Assembly: GCA_035345935.1 (NCBI GenBank)
Contig: DAORDK010000001.1
Location: forward strand, 24,111-88,110
Length of the DNA: 64,000 nt
From: SSSZ01 sp035345935
GTDB taxonomy: Bacteria > Pseudomonadota > Gammaproteobacteria > Burkholderiales > Rhodocyclaceae
Direction of reading: 5' to 3'
Position numbers and translations under genes: made by a program. Numbering within the stretch: the first letter of the stretch is position 1; each line of letters starts with the position of its first letter. Below, one piece after another: positions 9,907 to 18,453 of this stretch. Under the pieces are notes generated by a model, which saw nothing but the letters and a program-made list of their open reading frames with translations, was not told where the DNA came from and made no database searches.

Positions 9907-11169
9907 GTGCCGTTCGGTTTCTACATCATCATGGCCGCGCAGTTCTTTTCCGCGTTGGCCGACAATGCCCTGCTTATTGCCGCCATTGCGGCCTTGCGGG
10001 ACATGCAAGCCCCGGCCGAATACGAACCCCTGCTCAAGACTTTCTTCACAGTTTCCTACGTTGTCCTCGCGGCATTCGTTGGAGCCTTTGCCGATTCGAT
10101 GCCAAAGTGGCGCGTGATGTTCATCAGCAACACGATCAAGATCGTCGGGTGCGGCATGATGTTCTTTGCCGTTCATCCTCTGATCGCCTATGCCGTCGTG
10201 GGCCTGGGGGCGGCAGCCTACTCTCCGGCCAAGTACGGAATTCTGACCGAGTACCTTCCGCCGCGCCTATTGGTCGTCGCCAACGGGTGGATCGAAGGGC
10301 TCACGGTCAGCGCAATCATTCTCGGGGTGGTATTCGGCGGGACCCTGATCAGACCCGACATCGCCACGACCCTCCTGGCCTTTGACTTTCCGGTCATCGA
10401 CACCGGCATCACCACCGCAGGAGAAATGGCCATCACCGTGGTCGGAGGCCTCTATGTCCTCGCCGCCATTTTCAATCTTTACGTCCCGGAAACCTCCGTC
10501 GATCACAAGCCCCTGAAGCACAATCCCTGGTACCTGATCCATGAATTCAATCACTGCTTGGTACTCCTCTGGCGAGATAAGTTGGGTCAGGTTTCCCTCG
10601 CAGTGACTACGCTCTTCTGGGGTGCGGGCGCCACCCTCCAGTTCATCGTCATCAAGTGGGCGGAGGCTGCCTTGGGGCTGGACCTCTCCAAGTCCTCCAT
10701 GCTGCAGGGAGTCGTCGCGGTGGGAGTCGCCGTCGGCGCGGCACTCGCGGCCCGCTTCATCACCCTGCGACGCTCGGTCAAGGTGATCCCGCTCGGCATC
10801 GCCATGGGATTGATCGTCCTGGTGATGAATTTCGTTCGCGACCTGGAACTGGCGGTCCCCCTGCTCATCCTCGTCGGCGGTCTGTCCGGGTTCTTCGTGG
10901 TGCCAATGAATGCACTCCTGCAGCACCGCGGGCACATTCTGATGGGAGCCGGCCATTCGATCGCAGTCCAGAATTTCAACGAGAACCTCTCGATTCTCGC
11001 GATGACCGGGCTCTACTACGCCATGATCAAGGCGGACCTGTCGATCTACGCAGTCATCACCCTTTTTGGCCTCTTCGTTTCCGGAATGATGTTCCTGGTC
11101 AAGCGGCTCCACGAGGCCAATCAGCGTCGCTATGACGACGTAGCCCATCTCGACGACTCGGGGCACTGA
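9907..11169 (+). CDS. lplT: LplT-like lysophospholipid transporter (MFS)
   Basis: This 420-residue multi-spanning protein has about 12 hydrophobic segments and matches the lysophospholipid flippase LplT in its N-terminal half (FFSALADNALLIAAI, AAYSPAKYGILTEYLPP). LplT moves lyso-phosphatidylethanolamine across the inner membrane for re-acylation. The partner acyltransferase Aas, adjacent or fused in many genomes, is not present here. The start is GTG; the next in-frame ATG (9931) would cut into the first membrane segment. It is monocistronic, with a 100-base gap after the hybrid kinase and a convergent gene downstream. Family assignment is firm; the substrate is inferred from the family. Confidence 0.85.
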   Translation: MPFGFYIIMAAQFFSALADNALLIAAIAALRDMQAPAEYEPLLKTFFTVSYVVLAAFVGAFADSMPKWRVMFISNTIKIVGCGMMFFAVHPLIAYAVVGLGAAAYSPAKYGILTEYLPPRLLVVANGWIEGLTVSAIILGVVFGGTLIRPDIATTLLAFDFPVIDTGITTAGEMAITVVGGLYVLAAIFNLYVPETSVDHKPLKHNPWYLIHEFNHCLVLLWRDKLGQVSLAVTTLFWGAGATLQFIVIKWAEAALGLDLSKSSMLQGVVAVGVAVGAALAARFITLRRSVKVIPLGIAMGLIVLVMNFVRDLELAVPLLILVGGLSGFFVVPMNALLQHRGHILMGAGHSIAVQNFNENLSILAMTGLYYAMIKADLSIYAVITLFGLFVSGMMFLVKRLHEANQRRYDDVAHLDDSGH

Positions 11170-11209
11170 CCGCCCAGAAAGCTCGCTGGCTTCAAGGCGC
11201 AAGAGACCC

Positions 11210-11929
11210 TCAGGGAATCTGCCGCTCCCGCCCGGGTTCCTCCGCCAGGATGCGCCGAGCAAAGAGCAAGTCCTCCCAGGCCTTGGCCTTGTCCGGAAGA
11301 TTGCGCAGCAGATAGGCCGGATGGTAAGTCACCACGACGGGGATTCCCCGGTACTCATGGCGATGGCCGCGCAGTGCCGAAATGGCCCGATCTCCCCCTA
11401 GCACGGTCGCGGCGGCCGGTCGGCCAAGGACGACGATGATGCGGGGGCGCAGCAACTCGATCTGCTTCTCCAGGAACGGGTGGCAGGCGGCCAGCTCATC
11501 GGAACCCGGCGTACGGTTTCCCGGGGGGCGGCACTTCACCGCATTGGCGATATAGACTTTCTCTCCCCGCCTGAGCTCAATGGCAGCCAGCATGGCGTCG
11601 AGCAGCTTTCCTGCTTGCCCGACGAAGGGCTCGCCCTTGACATCTTCTTCGGCCCCGGGCCCCTCGCCCACGAAAAGCCAATCCGGATTCCGGTCCCCAA
11701 CCCCGAGAACTGCCTGAGTTCTCTGCTTGCACAGGACACAAGCCCGGCAATCGGCAACCTGCTTGGCGAGAACAAGCCATTGCGTTCCCAGATCGGGCGA
11801 ACTCTCGACCGGCGAGGGCGTCGCCACGGCATCGCCCTGGGAAAGCTCCCCAACCGGCTCCTCGTTCCGCAGTCGCCAGCGTGGGGTGATTCCCATCTCG
11901 GCAAGGAGCGAATCCCGGTTCGGCATCAT
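11210..11929 (-). CDS. Uracil-DNA glycosylase, family 4/5 (4Fe-4S)
   Basis: This 239-residue DNA-repair enzyme removes uracil from DNA. The active-site motif GEGPGAEED (about 88-96) and the C-terminal motif TYHPAYLLR match family 4 glycosylases. The cysteines for an iron-sulfur cluster are visible: a CRACVLC cluster at 61-67, then Cys133 and Cys149, with the 16-residue last spacing expected. The first 50 residues are a variable, probably disordered extension. It is the third gene of tsaB-rimI-udg; its ATG overlaps the rimI stop by 4 bases (ATGA), so it is probably translationally coupled. Confidence 0.9.
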   Translation of the reverse strand: MMPNRDSLLAEMGITPRWRLRNEEPVGELSQGDAVATPSPVESSPDLGTQWLVLAKQVADCRACVLCKQRTQAVLGVGDRNPDWLFVGEGPGAEEDVKGEPFVGQAGKLLDAMLAAIELRRGEKVYIANAVKCRPPGNRTPGSDELAACHPFLEKQIELLRPRIIVVLGRPAAATVLGGDRAISALRGHRHEYRGIPVVVTYHPAYLLRNLPDKAKAWEDLLFARRILAEEPGRERQIP

Positions 11930-12393
11930 AGATCCCTTGCCATTACGATGGCATCTTCTCTGCCGGCCAGCGCGGGGTAGTACCCCCGACGAAGGCCGAT
12001 ACGGGAAAAGCCGAAATCCTTGTAAAGCTTCATGGCTCGTTCATTCGAGGCCCTGACCTCCAGAAGAAAGCGCCGCGCACCCACGAGACGGGCATTATCC
12101 ATAGCCGTCTGCAACAGCCTGGCCCCGACGCCGTGCCCCTGCTGGGAACGTCCTACGCCCAGGTTGAGAAGATGCGCTTCGTCGATCACGCTCATGACCA
12201 CCGAGAAGCCGACCACGACGCCACCCAGGAGTGCGACCCAGACGCTATGACCGGCAGCGATGGAATCAGCAAAATGCCCCTTCGACCATGGAAAAGCCTG
12301 CAAACCCGCCTCCAGAGCAGTCACCGCATCCAATTGCGCTTCCGAAGCCGGCTCCAATTCCAGCCGCTGATGCCATTGAGCCGCGGCCGTCAA
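11926..12393 (-). CDS. rimI: RimI: ribosomal-protein-S18-alanine N-acetyltransferase
   Basis: This is a 155-residue GNAT-fold acetyltransferase. The acetyl-CoA-binding segment (VGRSQQGHGVGARLL) and the RimI-like tail (ARRFLLEVRASNERAMKLY, then FSRIGLRRGYYP) are visible. RimI acetylates the N-terminal alanine of ribosomal protein S18. The gene is sandwiched between tsaB and a uracil-DNA glycosylase gene with 4-base overlaps at both ends; a tsaB-rimI pair is common in proteobacteria and supports the name. Confidence 0.9.
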   Translation of the reverse strand: MTAAAQWHQRLELEPASEAQLDAVTALEAGLQAFPWSKGHFADSIAAGHSVWVALLGGVVVGFSVVMSVIDEAHLLNLGVGRSQQGHGVGARLLQTAMDNARLVGARRFLLEVRASNERAMKLYKDFGFSRIGLRRGYYPALAGREDAIVMARDL

Positions 12394-13076
12394 GCCCGGC
12401 CCCCGGCAGCCAACCGCTCGGCCACCGTTCGCGCCACCTTGTTCCTCACGTAGCGGGGTGCCGCTTCAGCCGGATCAATTCCGCCTTGGCGAGGGAATCG
12501 CTGCACAGCCAAAGCGGCCACGGCCTCGGCATCCGGAAAGAGGTTGGCATCAAGCGCGTAGCCGGCAGCAGATGCACGGCCAGCCAGCCCAGGATAGGCG
12601 ATGAGGGCATTGCCTGCTGCCTGCCAAAAGCCTTCCGGAAGGTCCAGGACATCCGGAGATGCCACCCCCAGCGCGTCCACCAACTCAACGTCGCCTCCTA
12701 TCCGCCGGAAGGCTCCCCAATACACTTCCTCCATGCGCGCATCGACGAGGGCCAGCACTGCGTCTCCCCCAGCCCGCCAAGCGAGGGCATCGAGGCTGCC
12801 CACAGCCACCAAGGGAACTCCAGCGCCCACGGCAAGACCCTGAGCGGCACCGCAGGCGACCCGCAGACCCGTGAACGCACCGGGGCCACTGCCAAAGGCA
12901 ATGGCATCGAGATCGGGCAGCACAGCGCCTGCCTCTTGCAGCAGTTCCTGCACCAAGGGCAGGAGGGTTTCGCTATGCGGCCGGCCGCTTGGGCAATTTC
13001 GCACCAAGACGCGACCGTCGAGCCAAAGTGCGCACGAACCCATCTCGGTCGAAGTTTCCAGGGCCAATAGTTTCAT
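12390..13076 (-). CDS. tsaB: TsaB: tRNA threonylcarbamoyladenosine biosynthesis protein
   Basis: This 228-residue protein has the ASKHA fold of the TsaD/TsaB family. It begins MKLLALETSTEMGSCALW and contains the typical GSGPGAFTGLRV segment. With TsaC, TsaD and TsaE it helps make the t6A37 modification of ANN-decoding tRNAs, acting as scaffold partner of TsaD. The start at 13076 is preferred over an upstream in-frame start (13208) because the family begins exactly at this MKLLALETS strand and a promoter-like TACAAT sits just upstream. It heads the tsaB-rimI-udg operon and overlaps rimI by 4 bases. Confidence 0.92.
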   Translation of the reverse strand: MKLLALETSTEMGSCALWLDGRVLVRNCPSGRPHSETLLPLVQELLQEAGAVLPDLDAIAFGSGPGAFTGLRVACGAAQGLAVGAGVPLVAVGSLDALAWRAGGDAVLALVDARMEEVYWGAFRRIGGDVELVDALGVASPDVLDLPEGFWQAAGNALIAYPGLAGRASAAGYALDANLFPDAEAVAALAVQRFPRQGGIDPAEAAPRYVRNKVARTVAERLAAGGRA

Positions 13077-13084
13077 CGGCCGCC

Positions 13085-13090
13085 ATTGTA
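13085..13090 (-). promoter_or_regulatory. -10-like box directly upstream of tsaB
   Basis: On the minus strand TACAAT is followed by only eight bases (GGCGGCCG) before the tsaB ATG. A start point six to eight bases after a -10 box would fall on or next to the start codon, and no Shine-Dalgarno sequence fits in that gap. This suggests a leaderless or nearly leaderless mRNA. No convincing -35 box was found. Confidence 0.4.
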
Positions 13091-13110
13091 CCGGACGCCC
13101 CTCCAGCACC

Positions 13111-13965
13111 CTATTCGGGCAATCCGAGGAGGAAAACGAGGGAATCGAGGAGCGGCCCGGGTTTCGAAATCGCCCCGAACCAGCGATCGTAAATCTCGAA
13201 CAATTCACCGGTACGATAGATGCGAGCCAGCTCGGTATCGACCGCCAGGCGGAAATCGGGATCGTCGCGCCGCATCATCAGCGCATAGGGCTCGTATGAG
13301 AACATCTCGCTCCCCACTTGCCAGGAATCCTGCTTGCCGGCCGCAAGCACCAGTCCCGCCAAGAGCCCACGATCGGAAGCGTAGGCATCAATCTTGCCCT
13401 CGTTCAGCAGCTTCAGACCGTCGGCGTGATCCTTGACCAGGACAAGTTCGGTGGCAAATAGACCTCTTTCCATCGCCGATTTGAGCGTACGCTGGGTAGT
13501 CGTCTCTGCGGCAACCCCGGTACGGCGCCCCTTAAGGTCCGCCAGCGAAGCAATCCCAGACGCCTTGCCCGCGATATAGCTACCCCCGTCGGCAAAAGTC
13601 AGCAAACTGAAATCGACCTCCTTGCGGCGGCTCAGAGTCGCCGTCGTCGATCCGCACTCCAGATCGATGACGCCTTTCTTGAGCAGCTTGACCCGGGTTC
13701 CCGGCTCCACGCGTACCCATTTGATCTCCAGCTTAGCTAGCTTCAGGCGGTCCTGGATCGCCCGCGCCACCTTGGTGCACAGCTCGACGGAGTAGCCTAT
13801 CGGTTGCCCGCCCTCTCCCACGTAGGAAAAGGGGACCGACGCCTCGCGATAGCCCATGGAAATAGATTTGCGGGCCTTGATCCGCTGCAGGGTATCTGCC
13901 GAAGCTGCGGGAACGGCAAGCGCGATCGCGGCCGCGGCGGCCGCCAGGAAGCGTAGTCTGAACAT
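13111..13965 (-). CDS. Amino-acid ABC transporter substrate-binding protein (SBP family 3)
   Basis: The protein has 284 residues with a clear Sec signal peptide (MFRLRFLAAAAAAIALAVPAASA, cleavage near 23). The mature part is a type-II periplasmic binding protein like GltI, with GYREASVPFSY, GYSVELCTKVA and the Asp/Glu-containing VDFSLLTF strand near the ligand site. Such proteins bind glutamate, aspartate or related amino acids. No permease or ATPase gene is adjacent, so it either serves a transporter encoded elsewhere or acts as a sensor. It is monocistronic, with short gaps on both sides. Confidence 0.85.
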   Translation of the reverse strand: MFRLRFLAAAAAAIALAVPAASADTLQRIKARKSISMGYREASVPFSYVGEGGQPIGYSVELCTKVARAIQDRLKLAKLEIKWVRVEPGTRVKLLKKGVIDLECGSTTATLSRRKEVDFSLLTFADGGSYIAGKASGIASLADLKGRRTGVAAETTTQRTLKSAMERGLFATELVLVKDHADGLKLLNEGKIDAYASDRGLLAGLVLAAGKQDSWQVGSEMFSYEPYALMMRRDDPDFRLAVDTELARIYRTGELFEIYDRWFGAISKPGPLLDSLVFLLGLPE

Positions 13966-14068
13966 CTTATCCCCCGAGGAATTGGCGAACTGCTACGGTG
14001 CCACAAGGTCTCGACCAGAGCAATCCCGCTGTCCTACCCCGCCCCGAGGCCCTCCCATCAGCCGACGA

Positions 14069-14437
14069 TCAGTACCAGCCGCCACGCCTTCCGCGCCCGC
14101 GCTGATCCCTCATTTCCTCCCGCAAACGATACCGCTCTTCCTGGGAGATGGGGGTCGCCGGGCGAGGCTGGCGGGCGGATTCGATATTTTCCGGTGGGTT
14201 CCGTCGCCATTCCTCGCGCATCTGCTCACGCATCTGCTCACGCTGCTCCCGCGGCAGCCGGGCCAACTCGATAAGCTCCCTCGGTAGCAAACGACTTGGC
14301 CGCTCTCGCAGTTCCTGGATGAGTACATTGAGTTGCACCGCGCGGGTATCGTCGGGAATGTCTGCGCGCGCGCCTACGGCTCCGGCAGCCATTAGCGCGA
14401 CCAGCATCCATTTCGCTCGCTTCGCTTTTCCGATCAT
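14069..14437 (-). CDS. Small exported, highly charged protein (DUF3106-like), divergent from ompR/envZ
   Basis: It has 122 residues. The start at 14437 is fixed by a strong AAGGAG six bases before ATG; an in-frame extension to 14476 would ignore it. A signal peptide (MIGKAKRAKWMLVALMAAGA, cleavage near ARA-D) precedes a mature region of about 95 residues rich in Arg, Glu, Gln and Met (REQREQMREQMREEW) ending in a GRGRRGGW tail. This LPxEQRE pattern resembles DUF3106 proteins and loosely periplasmic Spy/CpxP-type stress proteins. Function is unknown. The neighbouring OmpR/EnvZ pair makes envelope-stress regulation a fair guess and nothing more. Confidence 0.7.
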   Translation of the reverse strand: MIGKAKRAKWMLVALMAAGAVGARADIPDDTRAVQLNVLIQELRERPSRLLPRELIELARLPREQREQMREQMREEWRRNPPENIESARQPRPATPISQEERYRLREEMRDQRGRGRRGGWY

Positions 14438-14623
14438 TCTCGACTCCTTGGCCAATTCCTCCGGCCTCAGGCGCATTGTCTCCCACCGCGCCCCGCACTA
14501 TGTCCGAAAGCAGGACGCGAAGTGTAACGACCTGTTGCAGGGACCGGGCTGGCGAAAAGCTTGTTACCATTGACTGGCAGTCTCCCAGTCGTTCTTTCCG
14601 TCGCCGCCATTATTCTAGTTGCC

Positions 14624-15349
14624 ATGACCGAACGCCAATATCGCATTCTCGTCGTCGATGACGACATCCGCCTGCGGGATCTGCTCTCCCGCTATCTCGG
14701 CGAACAAGGATTCGAAGTACGGGCTGTCGCGGACGCGCCTCAGATGGACCGCGCCCGCACGCGGGAACACTTCGATTTGATCGTCCTCGACCTCATGCTC
14801 CCCGGCGAAGACGGCTTGACCATCTGCCGCCGGCTTCGGGGCACCGGCGACGGGACTCCCATCGTCATGCTGACCGCCAAGGGCGAGGACATCGACCGCA
14901 TCGTGGGTCTGGAGATGGGCGCCGACGATTACCTGCCTAAGCCGTTCAATCCTCGAGAACTGTTGGCGCGTATCCACGCCGTCCTCCGCCGGCAGGGCAG
15001 TACACCGCCCGGAGCGCCAGAGGTCGAGGCAGAAACCATCGCTTTCGGTCAGGTGGAAGTGGATATGGCCGCCCGTACCCTGAAGCGTGGCGAAGAGACC
15101 CTCGCGCTGACCACCGGCGAATTTGCCGTCCTTAAGGTGCTCCTCCAGCATCCCCGGGAGCCTCTCTCGCGGGATAAGTTGATGACCCTGGCCCGGGGGC
15201 GCGAACAAGGCCCCTTCGATCGGGCCATCGACGTCCAGATTTCCCGCCTGCGCAAGCTGGTCGAACTCGATCCTGCCCAGCCCCGTTACATTCAAACCGT
15301 CTGGGGATTCGGTTACGTCTTCGTCCCGGATGGCAAACACAGGGACTGA
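14624..15349 (+). CDS. ompR: OmpR-family response regulator
   Basis: A 241-residue regulator: receiver (about 8-120; phosphoacceptor Asp in LIVLDLMLPGEDG, Lys in YLPKPFNPREL) followed by a winged-helix DNA-binding domain (about 140-238, LTTGEFAVLKVLLQHP and the closing YIQTVWGFGYVF). MTERQYRILVVDDD at 14624 is the natural start; an in-frame extension to 14561 adds a hydrophobic run without family support. It is followed after 18 bases by an EnvZ-like kinase. The pairing and the sequence support OmpR rather than another subfamily member. Targets cannot be read from this window; the small exported protein gene lies divergently upstream. Confidence 0.88.
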   Translation: MTERQYRILVVDDDIRLRDLLSRYLGEQGFEVRAVADAPQMDRARTREHFDLIVLDLMLPGEDGLTICRRLRGTGDGTPIVMLTAKGEDIDRIVGLEMGADDYLPKPFNPRELLARIHAVLRRQGSTPPGAPEVEAETIAFGQVEVDMAARTLKRGEETLALTTGEFAVLKVLLQHPREPLSRDKLMTLARGREQGPFDRAIDVQISRLRKLVELDPAQPRYIQTVWGFGYVFVPDGKHRD

Positions 15350-15367
15350 AGTCCCCGCCCCCGCGCG

Positions 15368-16687
15368 ATGAAGCTTCCCGGATCGCTGCTCGCGCGCACG
15401 TTCTTTCTGATCGCCGCCCTCGTCCTACTGACCACGGCATCGTGGCTCGTACTCTTCGAACGGGCCGAAGCCGAACCCAGGGCAAGGGAGACCGCACAAC
15501 TCGCCTCGAGCACCGTCAACCTGATCCGGGCTGCCCTGCTCGCGTCTGCTCCCGAGCGGCGCCCGGACCTCTTCGTCGAACTGATGACCCGAGAGGGAAT
15601 TCGCCTGCTGCCCGCCGAACCGGGTGACCAACTGGAGCCGCTCCCCAATGACCGCTTCATCGCCTTGGTCAGGGAACGCATCGAAGCCTTGCTGGGCAGC
15701 CACACCCGGCTATCCCTGGCAGTCAACGAAGTACCGGGTTTCTGGGTCAGTTTCCGGCTGGAAGACGAGGACGAAGACGAGTACTGGCTCATCCTTCCCC
15801 AAGAGCGGGCACTCCGGACCTTCGGCTGGCACTGGCTGGCCTGGGGACTGGTCGCCCTGGCACTGGCGCTGGGGGTTGCCTGGTACATGGCCTCCCGCAT
15901 CACCAAACCGTTGAAGGCGCTTGGAACAGCAGCTTCCGCCGTGGGGCGCGGCCTGACTCCGGAGGTCCTCCCGGAAAGCGGAGCCGACGAGTTGCGCCAT
16001 CTCGCCGCAGCCTTCAATCGCATGGCTGCCGACCTGGCCCGCCACGACCGTGACCGGGCCGAGGTCCTCGCCGGAATCTCCCACGATCTGCGCACCCCGC
16101 TCACCCGCCTGCGCCTGGAAGCCGAATTGAGCATCGCCTCGGAGACGGCAAGAGATGCCGTTTCCGCCGACATCGACCAGATGGAGGCCGTCATCGCCCA
16201 GTTCATGGACTATGCCCGCGGCGATGGCGGCGAGGTTCCGATTCCCTTGCATCTGGATGCCCTCTTGGCGGACGTGATCGGCAGGCAGCGGGCGCTAGGC
16301 CGGGAACTGGGTGGCAAGATCGAGAATCTGCCTCCCTGCGTCGGCCGGCCACGGGCACTGAGCCGGGCCGTGACCAACCTCATCGACAATGCATACAAGT
16401 ACGGAGCTGCGCCGGTGGACGTCTATGCCCGCCGGGAAGGCAGGCGATTGGTCGTCGAGGTCGCCGACCGGGGCGAAGGCATCCCACCGGACGAGGCGGA
16501 GGGGCTCAAACGCCCCTTCGCACGCCGCGATAGCGCCCGCAGCAATGCCACCGGCACCGGGCTCGGACTCGCCATCGTGGAGCGCACGGTACGGCTGCAC
16601 GGCGGCAGTCTTGAGCTGCTTCCCCGCGAAGGCGGCGGACTGCTGGCCCGAATCAGCCTGGATTTGGCAGAGGCCAGCGGCCAATGA
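15368..16687 (+). CDS. envZ: EnvZ-like membrane sensor histidine kinase
   Basis: The 439-residue kinase has transmembrane segment 1 at about 9-29, a periplasmic domain of about 125 residues ending in an acidic run (LEDEDEDEYW), segment 2 at about 157-177, HAMP, HisKA with GISHDLRTPLTRLRLE and a HATPase domain ending with a GTGLGLAIVERTV G2 box. The DLRTPLTR H-box is characteristic of EnvZ. The partner regulator gene is immediately upstream. Its last 35 bases overlap the convergent thpR gene tail to tail. Confidence 0.9.
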   Translation: MKLPGSLLARTFFLIAALVLLTTASWLVLFERAEAEPRARETAQLASSTVNLIRAALLASAPERRPDLFVELMTREGIRLLPAEPGDQLEPLPNDRFIALVRERIEALLGSHTRLSLAVNEVPGFWVSFRLEDEDEDEYWLILPQERALRTFGWHWLAWGLVALALALGVAWYMASRITKPLKALGTAASAVGRGLTPEVLPESGADELRHLAAAFNRMAADLARHDRDRAEVLAGISHDLRTPLTRLRLEAELSIASETARDAVSADIDQMEAVIAQFMDYARGDGGEVPIPLHLDALLADVIGRQRALGRELGGKIENLPPCVGRPRALSRAVTNLIDNAYKYGAAPVDVYARREGRRLVVEVADRGEGIPPDEAEGLKRPFARRDSARSNATGTGLGLAIVERTVRLHGGSLELLPREGGGLLARISLDLAEASGQ

Positions 16688-17216
16688 TTTCGTAACCCGC
16701 TCCGCGGGACGACAACTTCGAACGGACCAATACGAATTCCCGACAGTCCCAACGGATGGGCACCATCTCCGGAAGCTTGGCGGGCGGCTCCGGCGTCCTG
16801 CGCGCCAAGGTGACGTGAGGTACAAAACGGCGGCCGGCGTCGGAGAGCGAGAAACCGGCGGCGGCCAGTCCTTTGCGCAAATGATCGACCAGTTCCAGGA
16901 GCGCGGGAGGCGCTGCTCCTCCCGCCCACAGGATGCGATTGTGCCGCCAGTAGCCGAGGTGAGCGACGGTCCAAGTAAAACCCTTGCTATCCGCCGCTCC
17001 GGCAATCCGGTCAAGCTCCGCGAGTCGGTCACCGTCCACCTCGCCGAGAAAGGCGAGGGTCAGATGGAGGGTTTCCGGACGGCTGACGCGCCCCCCCTGG
17101 ACCCGGGACACCGCTTCGCCCAGGGCGTAGACGACGGAGGCGTCGGGCCACAATGCAAAAAACAGGCGCTGGCCGGCCTCCGGTACCGACTTAGGAGGCA
17201 TGCCATCACCCGGCAT
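16653..17216 (-). CDS. thpR: ThpR: RNA 2',3'-cyclic phosphodiesterase (2H superfamily)
   Basis: This 187-residue 2H-family protein has both catalytic motifs, HLTLAFLG and HVTLARR, the two HxTx signatures. The family hydrolyses 2',3'-cyclic phosphate RNA ends and can ligate 2'-5' linkages in vitro. ATG at 17216 lies inside the 3' end of ispF; an alternative ATG at 17201 gives a protein five residues shorter, and neither has a good ribosome-binding site. It is third in the ispD-ispF-thpR series, and its end overlaps envZ by 35 bases. Confidence 0.9.
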   Translation of the reverse strand: MPGDGMPPKSVPEAGQRLFFALWPDASVVYALGEAVSRVQGGRVSRPETLHLTLAFLGEVDGDRLAELDRIAGAADSKGFTWTVAHLGYWRHNRILWAGGAAPPALLELVDHLRKGLAAAGFSLSDAGRRFVPHVTLARRTPEPPAKLPEMVPIRWDCREFVLVRSKLSSRGAGYEIIGRWPLPNPG

Positions 17217-17688
17217 GCTCCACCAGCACGACGGCCTGGGCCTCGATGGCTTCGCCGCGGCCCAAGTAGCCGAGGGTTTCGTTGGTCTTGGCTTTCACAT
17301 TGACCGCCTCGGGCGTTAGCCCCAGGTCCGCCGCGATCGTGGCGACCATGGCCGGGACGTAGGCCGCCAGTTTGGGCGCCTGGGCGATGACGGTGGCGTC
17401 TGCATTGACGGGCTGCCAGCCGGACGCCCGAACCCGCCGCACCGCTTCACGCAGCAATTCCCGACTGTCCACCCCGGCGAAGCGCGGGTCGGTGTCCGGG
17501 AAGTGGCGGCCGATGTCGCCCAACCCGGCGGCCCCCAGCAGCGCATCGGTCAGGGCATGCAAAAGGGCGTCCGCATCGGAATGGCCCAGCAGTCCCTTGC
17601 CGTGGGGAATTTCGACCCCGCCGAGGATCAGCTTGCGACCCTCCGCCAGACGATGGACGTCGTAACCCTGCCCGATTCTGATTTTCAT
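17206..17688 (-). CDS. ispF: IspF: 2-C-methyl-D-erythritol 2,4-cyclodiphosphate synthase
   Basis: The 160-residue enzyme forms MEcPP from CDP-ME-2-phosphate in the MEP isoprenoid pathway and is normally a trimer with zinc at the active site. The ligand motifs GYDVHRL and HSDADALLHALTDALLGA are intact, as is the C-terminal KTNETLGYLGRGE. Its ATG overlaps the ispD stop by 4 bases (ATGA), so two MEP-pathway steps are probably translated together. Confidence 0.96.
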   Translation of the reverse strand: MKIRIGQGYDVHRLAEGRKLILGGVEIPHGKGLLGHSDADALLHALTDALLGAAGLGDIGRHFPDTDPRFAGVDSRELLREAVRRVRASGWQPVNADATVIAQAPKLAAYVPAMVATIAADLGLTPEAVNVKAKTNETLGYLGRGEAIEAQAVVLVEHAG

Positions 17689-18371
17689 CGCCTTCCCCGC
17701 AAGATACCCTCGGCGATGGCGAGATCCGCCGGGTAAGTGACTTTGAGATTGCTGCCTTCTCCGCGAACCAGCTTGGGCCGATGTCCTAGTGCCTCGATCG
17801 CCCCAGCCTCGTCGGTCACTTCACCAGAGGCGGCCAAGGCCTGCTTCAACAGCCCAAAACGGAACATCTGTGGCGTTTGTGCCTGCCAAAGGCCATCCCG
17901 GGGTTCGGTGGCCGCCGCCCGCCCCTCGGCGTCAGCCCGCTTCAGAGTATCGGCGACTGGAACAGCCAGCAAACCGCCCACCGGATCGTCGGCCAATTGC
18001 TCGACCAATTCTTCGACGAGGGCGGGGGTCAAGCAAGGGCGTGCAGCGTCATGCACCAGGATCCAGTCGTCCGATGCCGCCGCGAATGCTGCCGCCCGCA
18101 GTCCGTTGGCGACACTCTCGGCCCGGCTTACACCGCCACAGCGCAAGGTCTCCAGCTTGGGACCGAGGTCAGACCAGTCGCGGTGGCCCCAGATTTCGTC
18201 GTCCGGTGCCAAAACCACCCAGACCCGCTCGATCGCCGGGCAAGCGCAGAGTGCCGCCAGGGTGTGGTGGATGAGCGGAAGACCGAGGAGGGGCAAGTAT
18301 TGCTTGGGCGTTGGGGCGCCGAAACGGGAACCGCTGCCGGCGGCGGGGACGATTGCGAAATGACGGGCCAT
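17685..18371 (-). CDS. ispD: IspD: 2-C-methyl-D-erythritol 4-phosphate cytidylyltransferase
   Basis: This 228-residue nucleotidyltransferase transfers CMP from CTP to MEP. The nucleotide-binding loop (IVPAAGSGSRFGAPTPKQYL), the ILVHDAARPCL segment and the QTPQMFRFGLL motif are all present. It is the first gene of ispD-ispF-thpR. The ATG is preceded by only six bases after a TAAAAT box, without a Shine-Dalgarno sequence. Confidence 0.96.
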   Translation of the reverse strand: MARHFAIVPAAGSGSRFGAPTPKQYLPLLGLPLIHHTLAALCACPAIERVWVVLAPDDEIWGHRDWSDLGPKLETLRCGGVSRAESVANGLRAAAFAAASDDWILVHDAARPCLTPALVEELVEQLADDPVGGLLAVPVADTLKRADAEGRAAATEPRDGLWQAQTPQMFRFGLLKQALAASGEVTDEAGAIEALGHRPKLVRGEGSNLKVTYPADLAIAEGILRGRR

Positions 18372-18377
18372 GGCGTA

Positions 18378-18383
18378 ATTTTA
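18378..18383 (-). promoter_or_regulatory. -10-like box directly upstream of ispD
   Basis: Minus-strand TAAAAT is followed by TACGCC and then the ispD ATG. The spacing would place the transcription start at or next to the start codon. It resembles the arrangement upstream of tsaB, mfd and rlmJ in this window. No matching -35 box was recognised. Confidence 0.4.
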
Positions 18384-18453
18384 AAGGGAGAGGCCGCAAA
18401 ATTCCGGGAATTCGTGGCCTATCCAGTCGCTTTCACGCCCCCGGGGAGATTCT

